Assembly (NCBI GenBank): GCA_963790585.1
Contig: CAWBOY010000003.1
Coordinates: 1-64,000, forward strand
Source: CAWBOY01 sp963790585
Lineage (GTDB): Bacteria > Planctomycetota > Planctomycetia > Gemmatales > Gemmataceae
Reading direction: 5' to 3'
Length of the DNA: 64,000 bases
The notes beneath the pieces were generated by a model. That model saw only the letters and a list, made by a program, of their open reading frames with translations. It was not told where the DNA came from and made no database searches. This document shows, one piece after another, positions 1 to 7,487 of this stretch; position 1 is the first letter of the stretch, and each line of letters starts with the position of its first letter. The translations under genes and the position numbers were made by a program.

Positions 1-693
1 TTTCCGGTCGCTCAAATAAATGACAAAGCACATGATAAAGGGGAGGGGGCGTATAGTGGAAAATTAGCTGAAGGATTTGACAACTTATTGACGACAGCAG
101 CAGGCGAATCGAGAGGGTTGATGTGGCAGTATGCATTAGGCGCGTTAGGTGTGACGACGTCCGCTGCTGCTGTTCGATCCGCCGCATCTGCGGAGCGCGA
201 GCTTTCCTATTTCAGTACGCTTGCCAAAAATGGATTTCAGGATACAAAAGATGCGATTGTATCTTTGGCTCCACGCACCGGAGGAGCGATGTCAGGCGGG
301 TATCGGGGAACAGGTCTGACGCAGGCCGAAGTTGATGCGATCACTGCTGACTTCCGTGCTGCTGGCGGTGTAGTGGATCAGAGCGCAGAGGCCCAAAGGT
401 ATCTCCAGACGAGAGGGGCCGGTGGGCTGGCGTTCAATCAGGAAACAGTTCTCCTCCCAGCGAACCCGACCAGGACTGCGGTGTATGAGGAACTGGTCCA
501 TGCCGAGCAGTTCCGCCGAGGGGTAACGATTGAAGCTGGCAGAGGAGGAGTTCTTCGGTTTGAGATAGACGCTGCCGAGACCTTGATCCGCAATCGGCAT
601 GCTTGGCAGCTTCCACCGGATGAGGTGCGTCAGGTCATCGAGAACCTGCGGAATATGCGGGCTGAGTTGCAAAGACTGACAGCAGGGCATTAG
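1..693 (+). CDS. C-terminal part of a large protein ending in a zincin-like (polymorphic toxin type) domain, 5' end outside window
   Basis: The frame is open from the first base, so this is the 3' end of a longer gene; the first in-window start-like codon (TTG at 88) need not be real. The last 120 residues contain a Y-E-E-L-V-H-A-E-Q block followed by an E-I-D-A-A-E-T-L-I-R-N segment and a C-terminal helix. This resembles the EExxH-containing metallopeptidase-like toxin tips found at the C-termini of RHS/CdiA-type polymorphic toxins. That family assignment comes from memory of the pattern and is not tested. A short gene follows 9 bp downstream, as expected for a toxin tip with its immunity gene. 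The AT-richer sequence at the start suggests transfer. It could also be a phage or island structural protein. Confidence 0.6.
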   Translation, partial: FPVAQINDKAHDKGEGAYSGKLAEGFDNLLTTAAGESRGLMWQYALGALGVTTSAAAVRSAASAERELSYFSTLAKNGFQDTKDAIVSLAPRTGGAMSGGYRGTGLTQAEVDAITADFRAAGGVVDQSAEAQRYLQTRGAGGLAFNQETVLLPANPTRTAVYEELVHAEQFRRGVTIEAGRGGVLRFEIDAAETLIRNRHAWQLPPDEVRQVIENLRNMRAELQRLTAGH

Positions 694-702
694 GGCAGCG
701 TT

Positions 703-1011
703 ATGACAAGAACCATCACCGACAAATTGGTCGCCACGGTCGTTGAGGTCGCTGACCTTGGCGGGCTTTACCCGACATCTGTCCTCAAGGGGCGGATCGG
801 CCTAGATGTTCGTGTAGAGCGGGGATCGCTCTCCACTGGGAAAAGGGTGCGGCTGCATGGTCCCGATTCTGAAGAAGAGGTGGAGATCGTCGGCATCGAG
901 ATGTTGAGTAACACCCATGATCCGGAGGTAGTCCGCATACTCTGTCCTAAACCCAAGATACTGGCGATCCCAACGGGGAAGGTGGAAGGATGGACCATCG
1001 CAGAGCCGTAG
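703..1011 (+). CDS. Small hypothetical protein, candidate immunity partner of the upstream toxin-like gene
   Basis: 102 residues, ATG at 703, nine bases after the preceding stop, so probably co-transcribed and perhaps translationally coupled. There is no signal peptide or membrane helix. The sequence reads as a small beta-rich domain (G-R-I-G-L-D-V-R-V-E-R-G-S-L-S-T-G-K pattern) that superficially recalls the beta-barrel domain 2 of translation GTPases. Its position directly after a toxin-like C-terminus makes an immunity role plausible, but nothing in the sequence proves it. Confidence 0.5.
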   Translation: MTRTITDKLVATVVEVADLGGLYPTSVLKGRIGLDVRVERGSLSTGKRVRLHGPDSEEEVEIVGIEMLSNTHDPEVVRILCPKPKILAIPTGKVEGWTIAEP

Positions 1012-1238
1012 CGACCGGGCGCACCACGTCGCCGCCGGATTTTCCACCCGCCGGAGTCCCAGACCGAAGTTGTCAGTCAGTACCACCAAGGGCGTGAGGT
1101 TCTCCCGGCCCGGAATTGCAACACGGGCATCATGAAGAAGACCGGGGCGTTCGTGGTCCACGGGGCCGGGGGTGGAACCCGGCCCCCAGGTTTTTCCACT
1201 TCGAGTTGTTTTCGTGAGACTATGCAACGGCGACCGGC

Positions 1239-1484
1239 TCAGGCCCGGCGTAGTACCTCGTAGACCGTCTGCCTCGACAGGTTCAACTCCCTGGCGATCA
1301 CCGCCACCTTCTTCTTCTCCCTCTTCATCTGCAAGATCATCGTCGCCACGGTCGGCGTCACCTTGTTGGGGATGCCTCTCGGCCTGCCGCCCTTGTTGAT
1401 GACCGGCGGCGTACCACCGGCCCGGACGATGGCCTCGATCTTGGCAGCCTTCGCCGCCTTGCCTGCGGCGATCCGCTCGGCAAC
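1239..1484 (-). pseudogene. C-terminal fragment of a serine recombinase/resolvase
   Basis: Reading the minus strand, about 80 codons end at a TGA (1239-1241). They contain a K-G-G-R-P-R-G-I-P-N-K linker followed by a helix-turn-helix of the type V-A-V-I-A-R-E-L-N-L-S-R-Q-T-V-Y-E-V-L. This is the DNA-binding tail of resolvase/invertase-type serine recombinases. The catalytic domain is missing: similarity stops where the AAAGGGG end of the adjacent composite insertion begins (about 1484). The gene was probably cut by that insertion. No start codon or ribosome-binding site belongs to the fragment. Confidence 0.7.
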
Positions 1485-1539
1485 AAAGGGGTCAGGTTCA
1501 TTTATTGACGCACTCGCCGCGGTGCATATACTAGCTAAT

Positions 1540-2172
1540 ATGCCACGACGCTTGCGCTGTGCTGACGCGGGTTACGTCTACCATGTCCTCAATCGAGCCG
1601 TGGGGCGGGCGACGTTGTTTCACAAGAGCCCGGACTATGCCGCCTTCGAGAAAATCTTGCGGCAAGCGTGGGAACGCTCGGCCATGCGGCTTTTGGCTTA
1701 CGTCGTGATGCCAAACCATTGGCATCTAGTTGTTTGGCCCGAACGCGACGGTGACCTGACAAGCTACTTGCAATGGTTAACCGTGACGCACGTTCGCCGT
1801 TGGCACGCCCATCACCATACGCACGGAACGGGGCCGATTTACCAGGGTCGTTTCAAATCATTTCCGATTCAGGACGGCGACCACTTTTTGACGGTGTGCC
1901 GATATGTCGAGCGGAATCCGCTGCGTGCCGGTATGGTGGACCGGGCGGAAAAGTGGCGTTGGTCGAGTCTGTGGCACCGAGCGCATGAGACCTGCGTGCC
2001 GTGGTTGACGCCCTGGCCGGTCGCGGTGCCACTTGGCTGGACGGCCCATGTCAACGGACCGGAGACGGAGTCAGAATTGGCGGCATTGCGGCGTTCTGTG
2101 GTGCGTGGTGCGCCTTATGGTGACGATGGCTGGCAACAGCGAACGGCGGCGCGTTTAGGTTTGGAATGTTGA
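1540..2172 (+). CDS. REP-associated tyrosine transposase (RAYT, Y1/HUH family)
   Basis: 210 residues from ATG 1540; the longer open frame upstream overlaps the recombinase fragment and is not needed. It has the HUH motif as H60-W-H62 in M-P-N-H-W-H-L, a G-P-I-Y-Q-G-R-F-K block, and the likely catalytic Tyr122 in R-Y-V-E-R-N-P-L-R-A. This family makes single-strand nicks and joins at palindromic REP sequences. The GGGGTCAGG-type arm just upstream (1485-1500) is a plausible substrate hairpin half. About 70% of residues look identical to the RAYT at 10,664, so these are two members of one local family. Confidence 0.9.
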   Translation: MPRRLRCADAGYVYHVLNRAVGRATLFHKSPDYAAFEKILRQAWERSAMRLLAYVVMPNHWHLVVWPERDGDLTSYLQWLTVTHVRRWHAHHHTHGTGPIYQGRFKSFPIQDGDHFLTVCRYVERNPLRAGMVDRAEKWRWSSLWHRAHETCVPWLTPWPVAVPLGWTAHVNGPETESELAALRRSVVRGAPYGDDGWQQRTAARLGLEC

Positions 2173-2273
2173 TCGCGTTTTGAAGTGAGGCCATTTTCGC
2201 GGCTTGAGATGAGGCCAACAGGAGTTGCCCGGCGAAGCGGGGTGAGCGTGGCGAGGTCCTATCCTTGGCGCGG

Positions 2274-3086
2274 TTACTTGGCGGACGGCTCTTCGGGGCC
2301 GCGATGAACACGATAGGATTTGCCCTTCAATTTCACGATGGTTGCGCCGTCCACGACGCGATCCAACAACGCCATCGCCAGGGGAGCATCGCCCAGGTAT
2401 TCGGCCCAGGACTCGAAGTCGATGTTGGTCACCAGCGCCGTGCTGACCCGTTGGCTCCGCGCGTCGATGATCTTGTACCACAAGCTGGCGGCCTGCGGAC
2501 ACAGGCTGCGTTCAATGCGGTCCAGACCAAATTCGTCGATGATTAACAACTCGAAGCGGGCATAGAAGCGTACACGGTCGTGGATCGTTTGGTCGGCCAA
2601 GGCCGCAGTCAGATCTTCCAGGAGAGCACCGCTGGTCGTGTAAAAGACGCGATAGCCCTGCACGCAAGCGGCCTGACCGATGTTCTGAATCAGCCGACTT
2701 TTTCCCAAGCCGGATTGGCCGACGAACACCAGGTTCTGACAGCGGCGGACGAAGTCACAGCCAACCAAGGTTTCAAGTTGCGTCCGTGGGAGCGACGGGT
2801 TGAAGCTCCAATCGAAGTCGCTCAGTGGTTTCAGTTCGCGGAAGTGGGCATCCTTGATGCGTCGTTCGATGCTACGTTGGCGACGCAAGCCCGCCTGGTC
2901 GGTGAGCAAACGGTACAGGAACTCCAGATGCGAGCGGCCGCTTTGCTCGGCGTCGAGTACGACGGCATCGAGCTGTTCGGCAGTCATGGGGACGCGCAGC
3001 GTGGCGAAGTCGGCGAGGATCTGCTCACGCAGAGGTGGCGTCGGTGTTGGTTTCGCTGAACGGTTTTTCTTGGGACGAGGCGTCAT
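2274..3086 (-). CDS. istB: IS21-type transposition helper ATPase IstB
   Basis: 270 residues from ATG 3086. Walker A is G-Q-S-G-L-G-K-S (about residues 123-130) and Walker B is L-I-I-D-E-F (D184-E185), the DnaA/DnaC-like AAA+ layout of IstB, which remodels target DNA for IstA. The start overlaps the 3' end of istA by 62 bp, a longer overlap than the few bases usual in IS21. The N-terminal 20 residues are Lys/Pro-rich. It is the last gene of a four-gene minus-strand array. Confidence 0.93.
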   Translation of the reverse strand: MTPRPKKNRSAKPTPTPPLREQILADFATLRVPMTAEQLDAVVLDAEQSGRSHLEFLYRLLTDQAGLRRQRSIERRIKDAHFRELKPLSDFDWSFNPSLPRTQLETLVGCDFVRRCQNLVFVGQSGLGKSRLIQNIGQAACVQGYRVFYTTSGALLEDLTAALADQTIHDRVRFYARFELLIIDEFGLDRIERSLCPQAASLWYKIIDARSQRVSTALVTNIDFESWAEYLGDAPLAMALLDRVVDGATIVKLKGKSYRVHRGPEEPSAK

Positions 3087-4587
3087 TGGCGGCTTCCTCA
3101 GGCAAGAGCAAATGCTGATAGTCGCTGGTTGGCCGTGGACCGACCGCGTCGGCACGCAACAACGGGTCCAGCGTGTCACGATGCAGATCGGCCAGTTCCT
3201 CCAGGAGCGGCTTGGGCTTGGCGGTCGCGGCAAGGATGCGTCGGATTGCCGCCAAGGAGTAGGCGCCGAAGCGGACGGCACGCTCGAAGGCGGCCTGTAC
3301 ATCTTTGCGTTGGTAGTGGGCTACCACTGCCAACAGTTGCTGGGCCTGTAGTTTGCCCTGGACTTGCTTGGCGAGCAAGCCGTCGAGGAACTGTACGGCC
3401 ACCGGCCCCAGTTCCGTGAAGCGTTGCCGTAACAGCAGTTCACGCTGGCCGGGGTCGTCGGCGGGATGATGGGTCTTGTTCGACTGGCGAACGCCCGTGT
3501 GGGAGCTGGCCACGAGAAGGTGGCGTGCGATCTCCTCCAGACCGATCGAGTAGATGACGACTTCACTCTCGGTGACGCGTACAGGTAGCACCTGGCCGAT
3601 GTACGTCCACGGCACGGAGTACAGGTTGAGCCGATGGGTGACGTAGCCCTCGACGCTCACGTGGCGATAGATGACCTGGGCGGTGTCGAAGTCACAGGTC
3701 GGCAGCGTCAGCAAGTGTGGTTGTTCGTGTTGGTGACGCTGGAGTGGCGTCTCCTTGAAGTCGCGTAGGACACGGATGTCGGCGACGTTGTGCAGCCACC
3801 AGGTGGTCACCTCGTTGAGATGCTCGAGGGTGTCGAAGGTGCGACCATTGAGCAAACTGCTTTCGACGTGGAACATCTTTCGCTCGACTTTACCCTTGGT
3901 TTGCGGTCGGCGCACGCGGCAGGCTTGTGGCCGGAAGCCGTAATGCGTGGCGAAGGCCAGGAACTTGGGGTTGTAGATAACGCCATCGGCGTCATGACGC
4001 AGCACCACGGCTTTGAAGTTGTCATACAGGCAGACCCGCGCGACGCCGCCAAGATGGTGGAAGGCATGTACGTGTTCTCGCAAGGTCGTTGTTAGATCCA
4101 TCGATTCCACGAAGCGTAGATACTGCCGGCGGGAGTAGCCGAGCAAATAGCTGAAGAGGTACACACGCCGGCGGCCTTCACGTGTAAAGTCGATGTCATA
4201 GACGCCGTAGTCCATTTGGGCTTGGATCCCTGGCCCGGTCTCGAAGCGCGGCACGGGTGGCCGCGCGGCGCGTGGCCGCAACAATCCCAGGCGCTGACGT
4301 ACGACGGTGTACTGGCCAGTGAAACCGCGTGCTTGCAACTCTTCCAAGGCGCGCATGGTGGTGAGATTCGGGTACTTGGCAAGCAACTCCTTCAAGAGCG
4401 GCTCGAAGGGATCAATGATGCTGTGGCGTGGACGGGGCCGGGCGACCCGTCCGTCCCGCTGAGCTTGCACCTGTGCCAACGCGCGTGTCACGGCGCCACG
4501 CGACAGGCCCAATTCTTCCGCGATGGCACGCAACGACATCCCACTCTGACGCCGTTGCACGATCTCCAGACGCAACGCCTCATTCAT
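3025..4587 (-). CDS. istA: IS21-type transposase IstA
   Basis: 520 residues. An N-terminal helix-turn-helix (M-S-L-R-A-I-A-E-E-L-G-L-S-R) is followed by a retroviral-integrase-type core with D126 (A-Q-M-D-Y-G), D189 (L-Y-D-N-F-K) and E235 (K-G-K-V-E-R), then a long C-terminal domain. This is the DDE recombinase that cuts and joins the element ends. Its ATG overlaps the stop of the upstream ParB-like gene by 4 bp (ATGA), and its 3' end overlaps istB, so the genes are translationally coupled. I could not define the inverted terminal repeats of the unit; two direct TGARRTGAGG-like motifs lie at 2180-2215, beyond istB. Confidence 0.95.
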   Translation of the reverse strand: MNEALRLEIVQRRQSGMSLRAIAEELGLSRGAVTRALAQVQAQRDGRVARPRPRHSIIDPFEPLLKELLAKYPNLTTMRALEELQARGFTGQYTVVRQRLGLLRPRAARPPVPRFETGPGIQAQMDYGVYDIDFTREGRRRVYLFSYLLGYSRRQYLRFVESMDLTTTLREHVHAFHHLGGVARVCLYDNFKAVVLRHDADGVIYNPKFLAFATHYGFRPQACRVRRPQTKGKVERKMFHVESSLLNGRTFDTLEHLNEVTTWWLHNVADIRVLRDFKETPLQRHQHEQPHLLTLPTCDFDTAQVIYRHVSVEGYVTHRLNLYSVPWTYIGQVLPVRVTESEVVIYSIGLEEIARHLLVASSHTGVRQSNKTHHPADDPGQRELLLRQRFTELGPVAVQFLDGLLAKQVQGKLQAQQLLAVVAHYQRKDVQAAFERAVRFGAYSLAAIRRILAATAKPKPLLEELADLHRDTLDPLLRADAVGPRPTSDYQHLLLPEEAANDASSQEKPFSETNTDATSA

Positions 4588-5498
4588 GGCAGCCTCATAC
4601 GCTTGAGGTCCGGTCCCAACACCAACTCCGCCACCACATGGGACTGATCGCCGACACGCGCCAATATCGGCTGGAGGATCTCACGATCCTGCGTTCGCAA
4701 CTCAAGCACGTTCGGCGTCCGAAGCCAATTCTCCAGACGAGTCAGTGTTTCCAAAGCCTGTCTCAAATGCTTCGCCAGCCAGTTCCCGGCTCCACTCAGA
4801 CGTGGATCCCGCAATGCCGTCGGCATACCGTTTACCTGAGCCAACGCCTCACGAGGCTTCGCCAGCACGAACGCCGCCTGCTCGTCACTGGCACCTTGCA
4901 ACAACTCGATCACGCCGCTCACTTCCTGAGCCGTCAACGTCTCCCGGCGCGTCAACTCCAACAATGCTTCCTGGTTGCCCACGGGCAACCGCGTCAATTG
5001 ACGGGCCAACGACGGACCCACTAATCCCAAACGCAAATCCTCTTTCACCGCCACACTCAACCGCTCCAACAACGCCAGGCGGCGACACACCCAACTCTTG
5101 TGTCGGCCCAACAAGTGGGCCGCTTCCACCTGCGTCATCCCATCGTCACGTACCAACCCCTGGACAACCCAGGCCTCCTCCAACTCCCGTACCGGACCCT
5201 GACCACGGTTCAACCCCAGAATCGCCGCCTTTGCCGTCGGCTCATCCACCTCCAATACTCGTACGCTCAAACTCCTTAACCCACCTACCTGGCGTGCCGC
5301 CGCATAACGCTTGAAGCCGTCGAGGAGTTCCAATTTTTGCTCACGCATACACACCACCACCGGTGACAACTGCCCCCAACGACGCAGCGATCCCGCCATT
5401 GCTTCCTCCGCCTCCAAATCGGTCAGGCGATAACGCCGATAGTGCTGGCCCAGGTCGGCAAGCATCACCGGTCGTGAGATACCGTCGTTCCAAGCCAT
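4584..5498 (-). CDS. ParB/Spo0J-like DNA-binding protein carried in the IS21-type unit
   Basis: 304 residues from ATG 5498, which has a GGAGGG ribosome-binding site 6-7 bases upstream; a TTG at 5561 is possible but less likely. Residues about 15-90 form a ParB N-terminal-like domain ending in L-L-D-G-F-K-R-Y-A-A-A-R, the equivalent of the GxRR nucleotide-binding box. Residues about 115-150 form a KorB-like helix-turn-helix (M-T-Q-V-E-A-A-H-L-L-G-R-H-K-S-W-V). It shares ATGA with istA, so it is expressed with the transposase. Classical IS21 has only istA and istB. A target-site or end-recognition role is my inference; a passenger partition function is less likely because no ParA is present. 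Confidence 0.82.
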   Translation of the reverse strand: MAWNDGISRPVMLADLGQHYRRYRLTDLEAEEAMAGSLRRWGQLSPVVVCMREQKLELLDGFKRYAAARQVGGLRSLSVRVLEVDEPTAKAAILGLNRGQGPVRELEEAWVVQGLVRDDGMTQVEAAHLLGRHKSWVCRRLALLERLSVAVKEDLRLGLVGPSLARQLTRLPVGNQEALLELTRRETLTAQEVSGVIELLQGASDEQAAFVLAKPREALAQVNGMPTALRDPRLSGAGNWLAKHLRQALETLTRLENWLRTPNVLELRTQDREILQPILARVGDQSHVVAELVLGPDLKRMRLP

Positions 5499-5685
5499 GT
5501 ACGTACCCTCCACCAAACCTCCCTCTTTCCTCCATTCGAAGAAAGGAAACGGGGGACGCAAAATCGCTCTCGCGACCGCCCGCTCCTCTCTCCGGTTTGG
5601 GGTGGAGGCACTTTATCCTGGCTGCTCGCTCAAAAATATCTGCAAAGACTTGGTCACGACGTATCTGGAGGCCGCACACGCTCGG

Positions 5686-6189
5686 TCACACGTTCCGAAC
5701 GCCAGCGCCGACGCCGCGACCGATAGCGCGCCTCACGATCCAACACGCGACGTAACGCCAGTCGGCAGGCCAAACTACAGAATCGCTTGCACGATTGTTC
5801 ATCGGCGATCGGGAAAAGCTCATAACAACCCGGTCGATCGCAGGGCCGCCTGGCAAAATCATCGCACGCAGACCCTGGCGCTGGCCCTCGCGCGGCAAAG
5901 CTTCGTCAGCTGACTCGGTTCGCTGTTGCTGACGCTGTCGCTCGCGATACCGCCGGCTCTGTTCCCGCCGCCGCTCTTGGCCTCGCTCGGTGGACCGATA
6001 ACGCTGGCTCGCCTGCCAGCGCCGCCACCGTTGGGCGGCACGGCGACAGGCCGCGCTGCAACAGCGCGCCTGAGGACGCGCCGGCGTGAAGCGTCGCTCA
6101 CAACCCTTGAGCAAACAACGCCGCGTTCGACGAAGACATGGTGCCTCTGGCCGTTGGCCACAGAAATGCTGAAATGAGGGTGGGCCCAA
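5686..6189 (-). CDS. Cys-rich zinc-finger-like basic protein, first gene of the IS21-type unit, apparently frameshifted
   Basis: The frame begins at a TTG (6189) and encodes a C-L-L-K-G-C ... C-C-S-A-A-C cluster followed by a very basic Arg/Gln-rich helix. A second cluster (P-C-D-R-P-G-C-Y-E-L-F ... C-K-R-F-C-S-L-A-C-R) and another basic tail lie in the next frame, downstream of about 5910, ending at a TGA at 5654-5656. Joining the two frames gives a protein with two matching treble-clef-like C4 modules, so a one-base shift between 5839 and 5911 is likely. It precedes the ParB-like gene on the same strand. I do not know a function; DNA or RNA binding is suggested by the charge and Cys pairs. 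Confidence 0.6.
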   Translation of the reverse strand: MGPPSFQHFCGQRPEAPCLRRTRRCLLKGCERRFTPARPQARCCSAACRRAAQRWRRWQASQRYRSTERGQERRREQSRRYRERQRQQQRTESADEALPREGQRQGLRAMILPGGPAIDRVVMSFSRSPMNNRASDSVVWPADWRYVACWIVRRAIGRGVGAGVRNV

Positions 6190-6503
6190 GGGAGGTCTTG
6201 CTCCCGCCGGTCAAGTCTCGGGGCCAGGTTCGCGCCTGGCTCCGAGGCGTTTTGGCGCCGAGTGGCGCTGGGAAGTGCTTCAAGCCTATCACAAAATCCC
6301 AACCAAAGAACCACGCCGCGTGCTGGCCCGGGACAGTGCACGCCTATGGCCCTCTACGAAAGTGCGCGGCCTGGCCCGCGATCCTGCCTGTGCGCCCTGG
6401 CCCGGGCCACCGCGCAATTTTGGCCCCATGCTAAAACGCTGCTGACATTGGAATCGTCTCTGCGGGACCGGGGTAGGCCGGTGAAGAATGAGGGCGATAA
6501 ATG
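6190..6503. other. Non-coding junk between the IS21-type genes and the nested IS
   Basis: No convincing gene. A short open frame on the plus strand (about 6260-6445) could be a decayed coding remnant, but I recognise nothing in it. The outer end of the IS21-type unit should lie here, yet I found no inverted copy of the sequence beyond istB. Confidence 0.4.
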
Positions 6504-6512
6504 AACCTGACC

Positions 6513-7487
6513 TGCTCCGTAGAAAACCCCCAGCTGCACCGTCAATTGGGCCGTATAATGCATTATGAGCACTACAACCAAATCGCCAATTGCCGTGGCG
6601 CAGCGGGCTTTGACCGTCGCTCGCAAGACATTGCGCGCCTTTGCCAACCGCTTCAGCCCCAAACGCTACACACAACACCAACTCTTCGCCTGCTTGACTC
6701 TCAAGGTCTTTTTCAAGACAGACTACCGTGGCATCGTCCAGCTCTTACGCGACCTGTCGGACCTCCGACGGGTGCTGCGCCTGACACACATCCCACATTT
6801 CACTACACTCCAAAAGGCCAGCGTGCGTCTGCTCCGGCGGCCCCGCGCCCGGCGGCTTCTCCATGCCACCGTGCGGCGGTTTCTCGGCCGTCGCCGACGG
6901 GTGCGACGAGCTGCCTTTGACTCGACCGGCATGGACTGCGGTCACGCCAGCCGCTACTTCATCCGGCGACGCGGCAAGGGGGCAGCAACGAAGCAAACCG
7001 TACGCTACACGCGCTTTCTCAAGCTGGAACTCAGTGTCGATACCGACACGCATGCGATCCTCGGCGTAGCTACCAGTCGGGGGCCACACCCTGACGTCGA
7101 TCGCTTCGTCGGCCTGATGGATGAGACCTTGGCCACCGTTCGGCCGGAGCGAATCGTGGCGGACGCCGGCTATGATTCGGAGCCGAACCACTGTTACGCT
7201 CGAGAGCAGCACGGCGTGAAATCCTTTATGCCTGCCAGCCACGGCCGCCCGAGTCGAACTCCGCCGACGGGCCGATACCGGCGGCAGATGCGTCAGCGTT
7301 TGGACAAGAAACATGGAGGCTATGGCCAACGTTGGCAGGCTGAGACTGTGAACTCGATGATCAAGCGACGTTTAGCGACGTCGGTAGCGGGCCTGGGTTT
7401 TCCTAGTGAATCTCGAGATGGGTGGTTGCTTGCTTTGACCCTAAACCTCATGCTGGATCGGTCAGGATGAGGGTTTTCTACAGAGCA
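6513..7487 (+). mobile_element. 975-bp insertion sequence with 17-bp TIRs and 9-bp target duplication
   Basis: The left end reads TGCTCCGTAGAAAACCC, and the reverse complement of the right end reads TGCTCTGTAGAAAACCC, one mismatch in 17. AACCTGACC occurs at 6504-6512 and again at 7488-7496, immediately outside the ends, a perfect 9-bp target duplication. It holds one DDE transposase gene. The target was the right arm of the composite inverted repeat, so this is the youngest layer of the nest. Intact ends and frame suggest it may still be active. Confidence 0.9.
6565..7470 (+). CDS. DDE transposase of the 975-bp IS (IS4/IS5-like superfamily)
   Basis: 301 residues starting ATG at 6565, 53 bp inside the left terminal repeat and ending 17 bp before the element's right end. 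Catalytic residues are visible as D119 (A-F-D-S-T-G-M), D200 (I-V-A-D-A-G-Y-D-S) and E260 (R-W-Q-A-E-T-V-N-S-M-I-K-R-R), the pattern of the DDE_Tnp_1 superfamily. The N-terminal 100 residues are Arg-rich and probably bind the terminal repeats. A 9-bp duplication fits the IS4-like branch better than classical IS5 (4 bp); I would not name the group. Confidence 0.9.
   Translation: MSTTTKSPIAVAQRALTVARKTLRAFANRFSPKRYTQHQLFACLTLKVFFKTDYRGIVQLLRDLSDLRRVLRLTHIPHFTTLQKASVRLLRRPRARRLLHATVRRFLGRRRRVRRAAFDSTGMDCGHASRYFIRRRGKGAATKQTVRYTRFLKLELSVDTDTHAILGVATSRGPHPDVDRFVGLMDETLATVRPERIVADAGYDSEPNHCYAREQHGVKSFMPASHGRPSRTPPTGRYRRQMRQRLDKKHGGYGQRWQAETVNSMIKRRLATSVAGLGFPSESRDGWLLALTLNLMLDRSG

Noticed and set aside
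703..1011. Translation-factor domain
   Set aside because: The short beta pattern recalls EF-Tu domain 2, but there is no GTPase domain, and the context suggests a toxin partner.
2173..2270. Inverted terminal repeat of the IS21-type unit
   Set aside because: Two TGARRTGAGG-like motifs occur beyond istB, and a similar motif at about 6170 is in the same, not inverted, orientation, so I cannot define the ends.
5363..5913. Plus-strand frames opposite the ParB-like and Cys-rich genes
   Set aside because: Arg/Pro-rich shadow translations with no ribosome-binding sites; the minus-strand genes explain the coding signal.
6260..6445. Short plus-strand open frame between the IS21-type genes and the nested IS
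   Set aside because: No start signal, no recognisable motif and composition typical of non-coding GC-rich sequence; kept only as a note.
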